NCBI RefSeq assembly: GCF_004786015.1
Contig: NZ_CP032096.1
Coordinates: forward strand, 1,922,001-1,986,000
Direction of reading: 5' to 3'
Length of the DNA stretch: 64,000 nucleotides
Origin: Hydrogenovibrio crunogenus
GTDB lineage: Bacteria; Pseudomonadota; Gammaproteobacteria; Thiomicrospirales; Thiomicrospiraceae
Shown: positions 39,730 to 49,100 of the stretch, in pieces
Layout of the letters: every line of letters starts with the position of its first letter
How positions within the stretch are numbered: the first letter of the stretch is position 1
Made by a program: the position numbers and the translations under genes
Notes under the pieces: model-generated
What the model was told of the DNA's origin: nothing
Seen by the model: the letters and a program-made list of their open reading frames with translations, nothing else
Database searches by the model: none

Positions 39730-40127
39730 GCTTTTTTTACGCTTTTTTTTCGAAGTTTTTATTCTCGATTTTCATCTCAAATAGCCACTCAAAAAACCCT
39801 TTTAAACACTTCCAAATTCCGCTGCCGTAGCTGCTTTATTTGAGCTCTGTTTGAAAGAGATGCGTATTCTAACCGCCACCCGTTTTTTTGCAACCCTTTT
39901 CTTTACTTTTTTTAAAGTTTTTTGCTTTCTGATGCTTTTGGTTCGCAATACTACGATAAAGCGACATATTTTCGACTTATATTCTCCCTCAACACGTCAG
40001 CAAACCTTAAATCTGGATGAAATAAGAATCAAATGTTGAACTCGCTCGTTCCCTCTATACTTTTTAATCAAAAAACATACACTTTATAGAGAGACTATAT
40101 TGAACGATTCTTTTTAGGAGAATAGCC

Positions 40128-41267
40128 ATGTCCAGCAGAAGAGAGTTTATTAAGAACCTATTAGCCCTGAGTGCTCTCAGCTCAAGCTCGCTCAGCACCG
40201 TTAGTTTCGGAAAAGCCACCAGGCCTGGTCGTTTTTCTACAGGCGTGGTACTTGACCCTTTATTTTTTAAACACGACATGGCCGACCACCCTGAAAATGC
40301 CCAACGTTTAGTAGCCATTAATAACGAGATGGAAAAACAAGACATCTGGTCTCAATTAACGCCGGTTGAAAGCCGCCTAGCTACCAATGAGGAATTACTG
40401 TTAGCTCACACACAAAGCTATATTGATGAAATTGAAATACTGAGCGAGTCCGGCGGTGGCTTTTACGAGCCATACCAAGGTGACACTTACTTGAACACTT
40501 CCAGCTTTGATGCCGCCAAAATGGCGGCAGGCAGCAACATTAACTTAAATCTCGCCATTTACGATCGAAAGATCGACCATGGTTTCGCCCTGCTTCGTCC
40601 ACCCGGTCATCACGCCTTACAAAATAAAGCCATGGGTTTTTGTATTTTTAATTCCGATATTATTGCCGCCCGTGCCTTGCAGAAATATAGAGGTGTCAAG
40701 CGTATTGCTATTATTGACTTTGATGTCCATCACGGCAATGGCACCCAAGACTTGTCGGACAATGACCCTTCCATTATGGCCGTCTCGATTCACCAGCACC
40801 CGTTTTGGCCGATGACCGGCGGACATACTTTTACAGGAAAAGACAACGCGAAAGGCACCGTCGTGAACTGCCCCTTCCCAAAAGGCGCTGGCGATCAAAC
40901 CTATCTAAATGTCTACGACCAGGTCATCCACCCGAAGCTAGAAGCTTTCAAGCCCGAACATATTATTGTGTTTGCCGGTTATGACGCACATTGGCAAGAC
41001 CCTCTTGCGGAGCATCAGGTCTCGGTAACCGGGTTTAACCAACTCGTAGAGAAATGCCTTAACTCTGCCAAGGAGCTCTGCGGAGGCCGAATCAGCTTTT
41101 CACTGGGTGGGGGCTACAACCTAGAGCCTTTAGCAAAATGTGCCGTCGGTACATTTCACACCTTACTAAACAACCCTGAAAAAAATATTGACCCAATTGG
41201 AAAGGCACCAACACCTGAGGTAAATTATCAGCAACGCATAAATGAACTGGTCACTTACCATTTATAA
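40128..41267 (+). CDS. Tat-exported histone deacetylase-family hydrolase
   Basis: A 379-aa zinc deacetylase-fold enzyme. The N-terminus MSSRREFIKNLLALSALSSSS is a twin-arginine signal (SRREFIK), so the protein should fold in the cytoplasm and be exported. The catalytic domain has HPENAQRL, LRPPGHHAL, GFCIFN, IIDFDVHHGNGTQ (zinc Asp and His) and FAGYDAHWQDPLAE. The family removes acetyl groups from lysines, polyamines or other amides. It is followed after 10 bp by an exported amidohydrolase gene, so both probably act in the periplasm on the same substrate. A CCAGGCCTGG copy (40219) lies in the loop after the signal. Confidence 0.85.
   Translation: MSSRREFIKNLLALSALSSSSLSTVSFGKATRPGRFSTGVVLDPLFFKHDMADHPENAQRLVAINNEMEKQDIWSQLTPVESRLATNEELLLAHTQSYIDEIEILSESGGGFYEPYQGDTYLNTSSFDAAKMAAGSNINLNLAIYDRKIDHGFALLRPPGHHALQNKAMGFCIFNSDIIAARALQKYRGVKRIAIIDFDVHHGNGTQDLSDNDPSIMAVSIHQHPFWPMTGGHTFTGKDNAKGTVVNCPFPKGAGDQTYLNVYDQVIHPKLEAFKPEHIIVFAGYDAHWQDPLAEHQVSVTGFNQLVEKCLNSAKELCGGRISFSLGGGYNLEPLAKCAVGTFHTLLNNPEKNIDPIGKAPTPEVNYQQRINELVTYHL
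40219..40228. repeat. CCAGGCCTGG dispersed palindrome
   Basis: Exact copy right after the Tat signal of the deacetylase-like gene (reads as TRPG), right flank TCGTTTTT. Confidence 0.85.
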
Positions 41268-41277
41268 GAGGGTCGAA

Positions 41278-42105
41278 ATGAAAAAGCTTCAATCCGTTCT
41301 GTTGATCTTATCAATAGGGCTATCATTAAATAGTGCCGCAGAACCTATGCCCATTTTTGACAGCCATTCACATTACTCTTTAGCGGACAGTCAGACATTA
41401 TCCCCAGAACAGATTCAGCAACGTTATGACCGAAACCATATTATTGGCGCTTTAATTTCCAGCACTCCTACCGCCAAAACCGAATTACTCTATCAAGCGA
41501 TGCCCAATCGGATTATTCCTTTTTTAAGTCTTTATCAAACCAAAGCAAACAAGCCAAACTGGATGCTTGACCTCTCAACGCTTAACGGTCTTAACGCAAC
41601 ACTCGACCACTTCCCCTATCAAGGCATAGGAGAGTTTCATATCTTTAAGCAAGATGTCTATAGCCCGGTCTTAGCCAAAGTAATCAAGACCGCTCAACAA
41701 AGAAACTTGATGATCATGATTCATGGTGATGCCGAAATTGTCGATCATATCTTCAAGCTTGCTCCTAACACAACGGTTATTTGGGCTCACTTAGGAACAC
41801 ACCCTACCCCCAACTCTTTAGCTAAGATTTTTAAAAGGCATCCAACACATCTATATATGGATACTTCGGTTAGAGATAACTTATTTGTTACTGCATCAGG
41901 CCAGATTAAACCGGAGTGGAAAGCTTTCCTTATCCAACACCAAGACAAACTTCTGGCCGCCATTGACACCTTCAGCACTCAACGCTGGTTAAGGTTCGAC
42001 GACGCTGTCAGCAAAATTCGACTATGGCTGGAACAACTCCCAAAACCGGTCGCCGAAAAAATCGCCTACCAAAATGCCTTAGACTTATTCCAACCTCCTC
42101 AATAG
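41278..42105 (+). CDS. Exported amidohydrolase-family protein
   Basis: A 275-aa protein with a Sec signal peptide (MKKLQSVLLILSIGLSLNSAAE). The metal-dependent hydrolase fold follows: FDSHSHYSL (N-terminal His pair), GIGEFHIF, MIMIHGDAE, TTVIWAHLGTH and AIDTFS are the metal-site strands. The frame is open from 41242, but the ATG at 41278 has GAGGG upstream and a proper signal. Substrate unknown. Together with the upstream Tat-exported deacetylase it suggests a two-step periplasmic hydrolysis. Confidence 0.75.
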   Translation: MKKLQSVLLILSIGLSLNSAAEPMPIFDSHSHYSLADSQTLSPEQIQQRYDRNHIIGALISSTPTAKTELLYQAMPNRIIPFLSLYQTKANKPNWMLDLSTLNGLNATLDHFPYQGIGEFHIFKQDVYSPVLAKVIKTAQQRNLMIMIHGDAEIVDHIFKLAPNTTVIWAHLGTHPTPNSLAKIFKRHPTHLYMDTSVRDNLFVTASGQIKPEWKAFLIQHQDKLLAAIDTFSTQRWLRFDDAVSKIRLWLEQLPKPVAEKIAYQNALDLFQPPQ

Positions 42106-42220
42106 ACGCCCCAAAATACTTCAAACAAGCACCAAATCGAATAAAAAACACCAAAAATAAATTTTAAAAACTCCTAACACACTGAATTAAAAGGTCTTTT
42201 TTAACTGGTACACCCATTGC

Positions 42221-42247
42221 TTATTACGATTAAATAAAAACGTAATA
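42221..42247. promoter_or_regulatory. Candidate operator of the transporter/carboxylase operon
   Basis: TATTAC (42222-42227), exactly 14 bp, GTAATA (42242-42247). The same element with longer arms is at 61051-61086 before the substrate-binding protein gene. It overlaps the likely promoter region 50-80 bp before the permease start. A further 9-bp inverted pair, AAAAGGTCT (42189) / AGACCTTTT (42289), and an imperfect TTATGTTTGTT / AACAAACCATAA pair (42252-42282) lie in the same leader. The NikR-like protein encoded at 44204 is the natural candidate to bind. Confidence 0.55.
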
Positions 42248-42299
42248 CTGTTTATGTTTGTTACTTTAAAAACAAACCATAACTCAAGAGACCTTTTCT

Positions 42300-43280
42300 A
42301 TGGCTATACTTTCAAAATCTTGGACCACTCCACGCGTTGAACTCGATAAACGTTCAAGAAACTGGTTAACCTTCGCCAGTTTTGCGATTCCGATTCTGCT
42401 TTGGTCTATCGTCAGTTACGTGCCTTTCATCTGGCATCCGCAAGTAGAAATCACCGATCCGGGGGATGTCAGTTACTTTAGAGAAGGCACGTTGATTGAT
42501 AAAGAAATTTATCAACGAGAGATCGATAAAATTCTCGTTAAACAAACCGAAACCGAGCAACCTGTTCACTTGCCAAAAGGTGAACCGGCCAATCCGGTTT
42601 ATCTTCCAGCACCGCATGAAGTGGCTACGGCGCTTTACACAGCTTTCACAACACCGCCTAAACGCAGTAACGAACCCTGGTTTCATGAAAGCCTAGGACA
42701 TTCCATTCAAATCATTGCTTGGGGGTTCTTTTGGTCCATGGTATTTGGCTTGCCGCTTGGACTGCTGGCTGGAACCTATGATTCGGCCTCTCGTTTAATC
42801 GAACCCTTTACCGAATTTTTTCGTTATTTACCCGCGCCGGCCTTTGGGGCTTTAGCGGTCGCCATCCTTGGTATTTATGACGCCCCCAAAATTGCCATTA
42901 TCTTTATCGGAACCTTTTTTCAAATGGTATTGATTTCGGCTAATACCACTCGAAAACTGAACATGGCATTGATTGAAGCATCATTAACCCTAGGATGCAA
43001 AGGCATTTCGATGATTCGTCAAGTGATTATTCCAGGTGTACTGCCAGATTTATACCGAGATATGAGAATCCTGCTCGGTTGGGCATGGACTTACTTGATC
43101 GTAGCGGAATTAATCGGAACCAGTTCAGGGATTACTTGGTTCATCACACAGCAAGCACGGTATAAAAACTTCGACAATGTGTTTGCCGCCATCTTAATTA
43201 TTGGGTTCATCGGTATTGTTACCGACATGATTTTAGCTCGCATTGGGAAGCGTCTTTTCCCATGGCATGGTTCACACTAA
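42300..43280 (+). CDS. ABC transporter permease (TauC/SsuC type) of the guanidine/urea operon
   Basis: A 326-aa permease with a first membrane segment near residues 20-45. A periplasmic stretch of about 90 residues follows, then five or more segments, and the BPD signature EASLTLGCKGISMIRQVIIPGVLPDLYRDMR that docks the ATPase. The long insert after the first segment is a feature of permeases in 'urea carboxylase' operons. It heads the operon; the ATPase follows after 12 bp. The cognate substrate-binding protein is probably the one at 60060, since none is encoded here. Confidence 0.85.
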   Translation: MAILSKSWTTPRVELDKRSRNWLTFASFAIPILLWSIVSYVPFIWHPQVEITDPGDVSYFREGTLIDKEIYQREIDKILVKQTETEQPVHLPKGEPANPVYLPAPHEVATALYTAFTTPPKRSNEPWFHESLGHSIQIIAWGFFWSMVFGLPLGLLAGTYDSASRLIEPFTEFFRYLPAPAFGALAVAILGIYDAPKIAIIFIGTFFQMVLISANTTRKLNMALIEASLTLGCKGISMIRQVIIPGVLPDLYRDMRILLGWAWTYLIVAELIGTSSGITWFITQQARYKNFDNVFAAILIIGFIGIVTDMILARIGKRLFPWHGSH

Positions 43281-43292
43281 GGAGTGAGACAA

Positions 43293-44204
43293 ATGACACA
43301 ATCAAACCATCCCTTAGAAAAATGGCAAACACCGGCCATCAAAGACCGCAATCAACGCATTACCGAACGCCCTAAAGCTCTTGAGATTAATGCGCTTGAA
43401 AAATCTTTCGAACATAAAGGAAAAACCAATAAGGTACTCGATGGTATCGACTTTACCGCTTATAAACGTGAATTTGTTTGCGTCGTCGGTCCATCTGGCT
43501 GTGGTAAATCGACACTGGCTCGCCTGATTGCAGGCCTGGAAACCAAAGAAGCCGGTGAAATTTATGTGGAAAACAAAGCAGTCGTCGAACCTGGCCCTGA
43601 TCGCGGCATGGTATTTCAAAGCTACTCTTTATTCCCCTGGATGTCGGTGAAAGAAAATGTCATGTTTGGTTTAACCCAAAGTGGCATGTCAAAAAACTCA
43701 GCCGAAACCGAAGCGTTGCAATGGATAGATTTAGTTGGGTTGGAAAAGTTCTCTGAGGCCTATCCACATCAATTATCCGGTGGCATGAAACAACGTGTGG
43801 CCATTATTCGAGCACTGGCAAACCAGCCTAAGGTGTTACTGATGGATGAACCCTTTGCGGCTCTTGACCCTCAAAACCGCCTAAGAATGCAGCAATATTT
43901 ACTGGAAATCTGGCAAAACATTGATATCACCATCTTTTTCATCACGCATGACTTGGATGAAGCGATTTATTTGGCTGATCGCATCTTAGTGCTAGACGCG
44001 AATCCTGGACGCGTGCATGAAGTGGTCAATGTGCCTTTGCCTCGCCCCCGAGAAGAAGACACCATGCTCAGCCCAGAATTTATGGCGACTAAAGAATACT
44101 TGGAAAGTTTGGTTCACCCGCCACAACCAGAGCTAGATTTTGAAGAAAAATTAAGCATGGTGCGCCTTGTTCCCGTTAATGCTGAAGTACCGGATATATT
44201 CTAA
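43293..44204 (+). CDS. ABC transporter ATP-binding protein
   Basis: A 303-aa ATPase with Walker A GPSGCGKST, Q-loop FQSYSLFPWMSV, signature LSGGMKQR and Walker B VLLMDEPFAALD, then the H-loop ITHDLDEA. It is of the TauB/SsuB group. The ATG at 43293 with GGAG upstream is chosen over the GTG at 43284. The stop overlaps the start of the NikR-like gene (ATGA). It energises uptake of guanidine or a related compound with the upstream permease. Confidence 0.9.
   Translation: MTQSNHPLEKWQTPAIKDRNQRITERPKALEINALEKSFEHKGKTNKVLDGIDFTAYKREFVCVVGPSGCGKSTLARLIAGLETKEAGEIYVENKAVVEPGPDRGMVFQSYSLFPWMSVKENVMFGLTQSGMSKNSAETEALQWIDLVGLEKFSEAYPHQLSGGMKQRVAIIRALANQPKVLLMDEPFAALDPQNRLRMQQYLLEIWQNIDITIFFITHDLDEAIYLADRILVLDANPGRVHEVVNVPLPRPREEDTMLSPEFMATKEYLESLVHPPQPELDFEEKLSMVRLVPVNAEVPDIF
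43530..43539. repeat. Dispersed palindrome, one-base variant (GCAGGCCTGG)
   Basis: Core CAGGCCTG in the ATPase gene, directly after the Walker A region (reads as AGLE). It may simply be a coding coincidence, because AGLE is conserved there. Confidence 0.35.
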
Positions 44205-44677
44205 TGACACAAAATAATAATCACTTAGTCAGAACCAGCGCATCTTTACCCGCCAAAATATTGGAAGATTTGGACAAACTGGTCGTTGACCGAGGTTTCA
44301 ACAACCGTTCTGCGCTATTGGCTGAAATCATTCAAAGAGAAGTGTCGGCATACCAGCAAGATCATACAAATGAAGTCATGGCAGGCACCTTAACTCTGGT
44401 TTATGACCATGCTGTACCCGGTTTGCAAATGAAACTGAATCAGCTAAAGCATCAATATGTCGCGGAAATCATTTCCTCAACACAAATACAGTTGATGAAC
44501 CACCACACATTAGAAGTAAATCTAATGCAAGGACCCGCACAGGATTTAAACAAAATCAGCCATAAATTTCTCTCGAACCGAGGAGTGAAAACAGGCAATC
44601 TTTACTTAACCAATTTTGCTTTGCCGCCAATTTTTACGGCATCCAATGATTTTTCACAGGAGACGTCTGATGACTGA
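44204..44677 (+). CDS. NikR-like ribbon-helix-helix regulator without nickel ligands
   Basis: A 157-aa protein with an N-terminal ribbon-helix-helix DNA-binding domain (VRTSASLPAKILEDLDKLVVDRGFNNRSALLAEIIQREV) and an ACT-like C-terminal domain as in NikR (TLTLVYDH, STQIQLMNHHTLEVNLMQG, RGVKTGNLYLT). E. coli NikR ligands H87, H89 and C95 correspond to I, L and T here, so nickel sensing is unlikely and a small organic ligand may be read instead. Overlaps the ATPase gene by 4 bp. It probably controls this operon and the one at 60-64 kb. Confidence 0.8.
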   Translation: MTQNNNHLVRTSASLPAKILEDLDKLVVDRGFNNRSALLAEIIQREVSAYQQDHTNEVMAGTLTLVYDHAVPGLQMKLNQLKHQYVAEIISSTQIQLMNHHTLEVNLMQGPAQDLNKISHKFLSNRGVKTGNLYLTNFALPPIFTASNDFSQETSDD

Positions 44678-45443
44678 AAATACTGCTAACCTTTCTCAAA
44701 AAACAACCAGGCCTGGCGGTTTTATCTGGCAAGAACATTTGCCGGGTGGCGCACATTGGTCCGGCATCATTCGTCGCGGCACCGTGCTTCGTTTAACTGA
44801 CATTGAAGGCAACGCCAATGTATCAATGTTAATGAACAACATTGAGGTTAAAAATGAACGCTACAACATGCCCGACACATTAAAAGCCCAAAAAACCGCG
44901 TTTTTGACGAAGCCCAATATGTGTTTTACCGATATGGGACGTGTCATCTGTTCAATTATCGAAGACACCTGTGGTTGGCATGACACTATCGGTGGGTTAT
45001 CTCACGCCAAATCAGTCCAACAAAAATATGGTGACAAAAGCTACCAGACTGCTCATAACGACTACTTTAAAAACGGCTACGACAGTCTTTTAAATGAACT
45101 GGAAAAATGGGGGCTGAATGCCAGTGATATCATGCCCAATATCAACTGGTTCAGTAAAGTCCGCGTAGAAGATGACGGCAGCATGACCTATGTGCCAAAC
45201 AATTCATCTGCGGGAAATTATGTTGACCTACGCTTTGAAATGGACGCCATTGTCTGCCTTTCAACCGTTCAACACCCGCTTGACCCCGCCCCTGAATACA
45301 ACCCAAAACCAATTGAGTTGACCGTATTCAAAGCCGATGTTATCAAAAAAGACGATGCGTGCCGCTTACATCGCGCGGAAAATGAACGCGCTTATTACAA
45401 CACCAAAATCTACTATGGAGAAAATCCCAATGACGAATGCTAA
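44670..45443 (+). CDS. DUF1989 protein UAAP2, probable carboxyguanidine deiminase subunit
   Basis: A 257-aa protein of the urea carboxylase-associated family 2. It holds the DUF1989 blocks [49 protein letters not shown] (a likely metal site with C and H) and [19 protein letters not shown]. Published work shows that UAAP pairs act as a carboxyguanidine deiminase, making allophanate from the product of guanidine carboxylase. The ATG at 44670 with AGGAG is chosen; the longer frame from 44616 has no support. It overlaps the NikR-like gene and UAAP1. A CCAGGCCTGG copy is at 44707. Confidence 0.88.
   Translation: MTENTANLSQKTTRPGGFIWQEHLPGGAHWSGIIRRGTVLRLTDIEGNANVSMLMNNIEVKNERYNMPDTLKAQKTAFLTKPNMCFTDMGRVICSIIEDTCGWHDTIGGLSHAKSVQQKYGDKSYQTAHNDYFKNGYDSLLNELEKWGLNASDIMPNINWFSKVRVEDDGSMTYVPNNSSAGNYVDLRFEMDAIVCLSTVQHPLDPAPEYNPKPIELTVFKADVIKKDDACRLHRAENERAYYNTKIYYGENPNDEC
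44707..44716. repeat. CCAGGCCTGG dispersed palindrome
   Basis: Exact copy in the 5' part of the UAAP2 gene (reads as TRPGG), right flank CGGTTTTA. Confidence 0.8.
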
Positions 45444-46074
45444 TATTGATGCCAATCGAATTGTTTATCGTGAAGTCGTCGAAGCAGGCGATCCTTGGAT
45501 GCATGAAGTCAAAGCCGGGCAGCGCTTTCGCATCGTCGACCTTGAAGGCAATCAAGCGGTAGATACCTTGTTTTACAATGCTCATGACCATTCCGAGCGT
45601 TATTCAGCGACGGATACGATTCGGGAGCAAGGCAATATTTATTTAACCAAGGGGTCCGTTCTTCAGTCGAACTTACTGAACCCCATGTTGACGATTGTGG
45701 ATGACACCTGTGGTCGCCACGACACGATTGGTGGCGCGTGCTCAGCAGAGAGTAACACTGTGCGCTATGCCATCGAGAAAAGACACATGCACTCTTGTCG
45801 CGATTCTTTCTTAACGGCACTCGGGCAATGTGAATGCAATGCCGATAAGCCAATGACTAAAGGCGACTTATCCAGCAACATCAATTTCTTCATGAATGTT
45901 CCGGTCTCGCCAGATGGACATTTAGATTTTGATGACGGTATCTCTGCTCCTGGACGCTATGTGGAAATGGAAGCTCATATGGATACCTTGATTTTGGTCT
46001 CCAATTGTCCGCAACTGAATAACCCGTGTAATGGATATAACCCGACGCCTGTCGAAATGATTATCTGGAAATAA
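45430..46074 (+). CDS. DUF1989 protein UAAP1, probable carboxyguanidine deiminase subunit
   Basis: A 214-aa paralogue of UAAP2 with [45 protein letters not shown] (paired C/H residues), CRDSFL and [34 protein letters not shown]. The ATG at 45430 with GGAG upstream overlaps the end of UAAP2 by 14 bp, so the two subunits are probably made in equal amounts. With guanidine carboxylase and allophanate hydrolase it completes conversion of guanidine to CO2 and ammonia. Confidence 0.88.
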   Translation: MTNANIDANRIVYREVVEAGDPWMHEVKAGQRFRIVDLEGNQAVDTLFYNAHDHSERYSATDTIREQGNIYLTKGSVLQSNLLNPMLTIVDDTCGRHDTIGGACSAESNTVRYAIEKRHMHSCRDSFLTALGQCECNADKPMTKGDLSSNINFFMNVPVSPDGHLDFDDGISAPGRYVEMEAHMDTLILVSNCPQLNNPCNGYNPTPVEMIIWK

Positions 46075-46123
46075 ACAGCAAAACGAAATTGAACCCTTCA
46101 GAACGAGCTGAAAAGGAATAGCC

Positions 46124-49100
46124 ATGTTTAAGAAAATTCTCATTGCCAACCGCGGAGCCATCGCAACCCGAATCATCCGTACCTTGAAACAAATGAACAT
46201 TCAGTCAGTGGTGCTGGCATCCGATGCTGACCGCGCGTCATTGCACGTACAGCAAGCAGATGAAGTCATTTTCTTGAAAGGCAATGTAGCAACCGAAACC
46301 TATTTAAACGTACCGCTTATCTTGGAAAAAGCGCAAGAACTTGGTGTGGAAGCCATTCACCCAGGATATGGCTTTTTAAGTGAAAACGATGGGTTTGCCG
46401 AAACCTGTGAAAGCATGGGCATTAAATTCATTGGACCGGCACCTGACCATATTCGCGATTTCGGACTCAAACACACTGCACGCGAGCTTGCCATAAAAGC
46501 CAATGTACCGTTACTACCGGGATCAGACTTACTTTCCTCACTCGAAGACGCGCAACAAGAAGCAGACCGCATTGGTTTCCCGGTGATGTTAAAAAGTACC
46601 GCTGGTGGTGGGGGTATTGGGATGCAACGTTGCGATACGCCGGATGATCTTGCAGAAGCATTTGAGCAGGTCGCGCGTCTCAGTCAAAACTCTTTTGGTC
46701 AAAGCGGCATTTTCCTGGAAAAATTCGTGGTGAATGCACGCCATATTGAAATTCAAATCTTCGGGGATGGGCTTGGCAAAGTGGTTTCCTTTGGTGAACG
46801 TGATTGTTCATTGCAGCGTCGAAACCAGAAAGTGGTGGAAGAAACCCCCGCTGTCGGTATCAGTCGAGAACAGGTCGCCGAAATGGAAGCCCATGCCGTT
46901 CGACTGGGTGAGCTGGTAGATTACCAATCTGCCGGAACGGTTGAATACGTCTACGATGCCGATACCAATCAATATTACTTCTTGGAGGTCAACACCCGCT
47001 TACAGGTCGAGCATGGGATTACCGAAGCCGTGCGTGATGTCGATTTGGTTCAATGGATGATTCAAGTGGCTTACGACCAGACATTTCCAGAAGCGGTTAA
47101 GCCAGCACAAGGTCATGCTATTGAAGTACGTGTCTACGCCGAAGATCCTTTCAAAAATTTCCAACCCAGCTCAGGAAAACTGACCGGTTGGAAAATGCCA
47201 ACAGATTGCCGTGTTGATACTTGGTGTACCAGCGGACAAGATGTCAGTTCTTATTATGATCCGATGCTGGCGAAAATCATTGTGAAAGGCGATGATCGTG
47301 CAACGGCGGTCACCAAACTTCAGACGGCTTTGGGTGAGACCCGTATCGATGGGTTTGAAACCAACATTATTTACCTGGCTGCACTCAGCCATGCGCCTGC
47401 GTTTATCAAAGCCAAAAACTTATATACCCAGTTTTTAAATAGCTTTACTCACCAACCGAGTACGGTCGAAATCACCAACCCGGGTACACACTCGATGCTG
47501 GTCAGTTACCCTGGTCGTTTAGGCTATTGGGACATCGGCGTGCCGCCTTCCGGGCCGATGGATGCCCTCTCCCATCGTTTGGCAAACCGCTGTTTGAACA
47601 ACGAAGAAGAAGCGGCCACCATTGAAATGACGGTTTCCGGTGTCAGCTTGAAGTTTGACCGCGATACGGTGATTTGTATTACCGGGGCTAATATCAACCC
47701 TACGCTAGATAAACAACCGATCCCGCAAAATGAAGCCGTATCGGTGAAAGCCGGGCAACAACTGAAATCAAAAGTCATTAAATCACTGGGGCAGAGAGCT
47801 TACTTAGCCGTCAAAGGTGGCTTTGATGTACCGGATTATATGGGCAGTAAAACCACCTTCTCATTGGGTGGCTTTGGTGGTCATGCCGGCCGTCTATTGC
47901 GTGCCGGCGATGTATTGCATTTATCGACCTCTGTTGACGACACACAAATAAACCACCTACCATCGGAACTGATGCCAGAGTTGACCAATTATGCCGAAAT
48001 CGCCGTGATTTACGGTCCACAAGGGTGTCCGGATTTCTTTACGGAGGAAGACATCGAAACCTTCTTCTCCACCGACTGGGAAGTGCATTACAACTCCAGT
48101 CGAACCGGGATTCGATTGAATGGTCCAAAACCCAATTGGGCAAGAACCGATGGCGGCGAAGCCGGATTACACCCTTCCAATATTCACGATAATGCCTACG
48201 CGATTGGCGCGATTGATTTTACCGGTGATATGCCGGTTATTCTGGCGCAGGATGGGCCTAGCCTAGGTGGGTTCGTCTGTCCGGCGACCATCATCGAAGC
48301 GGAACAATGGAAAATGGGGCAATTACGCCCTGGCGATAAAATCCGTTTCAAACCCGTTTCGACTGAAATGGCAGAAACCGCTTTAAAAGCACAAGAAGCT
48401 GCTTTGCAAAGCTTAACGCCAAAAGCCTTACCCGCTTTAACGTTTTTAAAGGAACCCACCGAACAATCGTGCCTCGCCTTTGAGCTGTCGGATAAAGAGC
48501 ATGAATTCGGTGTCAAATACCGCCGCTCTGGGGACAGCCATGTCTTAATTGAATATGGTGCAATGGAATTGGATTTGGCTTTACGGTTCCGAATCCAGGT
48601 ACTGACAGATAAACTCAAACAACTGAGAAACGACCAGGCCTGGCCATTTTTAAATGACTTAACCCCTGGTATCCGATCTTTGCAAGTGCACTATGATCCT
48701 CGCAAGATTTCTCAAAAAGACATCATTGCAAAACTGATTGCGTTGGAAGAAGAAATTTCTTCGGCACAAGATTTAACCGTGAAAAGCCGGATTGTGAAAT
48801 TACCATTGTCTTGGGATGATCCGAGCACCAAGCTCGCGATTGAAAAATACATGAATTCGGTTCGTCCGGATGCCCCTTGGTGCCCGAGCAACATTGAGTT
48901 TATTCGCCGCATCAACGGGTTGGATTCGATCGAAGATGTAAAACGCATTGTATTCGAAGCCAAATACTTAGTAATGGGATTAGGCGATGTATATCTGGGC
49001 GCACCGGTTTCCACACCGCTTGACCCTCGTCATCGTTTGGTCACCACTAAATACAATCCGGCCCGCACCTGGACACCGGAAAATGCCGTTGGGATTGGAG

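Larger units (their letters stand above)
39477..40127. other. rRNA leader and promoter region
   Basis: A 651-bp gap. On the minus strand it contains the rRNA promoter (39700-39729) and leader boxA (39631-39644). The right part (39730-40100) is AT-rich, probably with UP-element character, and includes the short leader of the plus-strand deacetylase gene with its AGGAG ribosome binding site. No gene is evident. Confidence 0.75.

Noticed and set aside
42106-42299. A guanidine (ykkC) riboswitch expected before the carboxylase operon
   Set aside because: None of the conserved ykkC core segments is present; only inverted repeats typical of protein operators are seen. The leader at 61038-61217 was also checked without success.
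43530-43539. Motif variant in the ATPase gene as a firm member of the repeat family
   Set aside because: It encodes the AGLE segment conserved in this ATPase family and has no T-rich flank, so it may be coincidental; it is listed only with low confidence.
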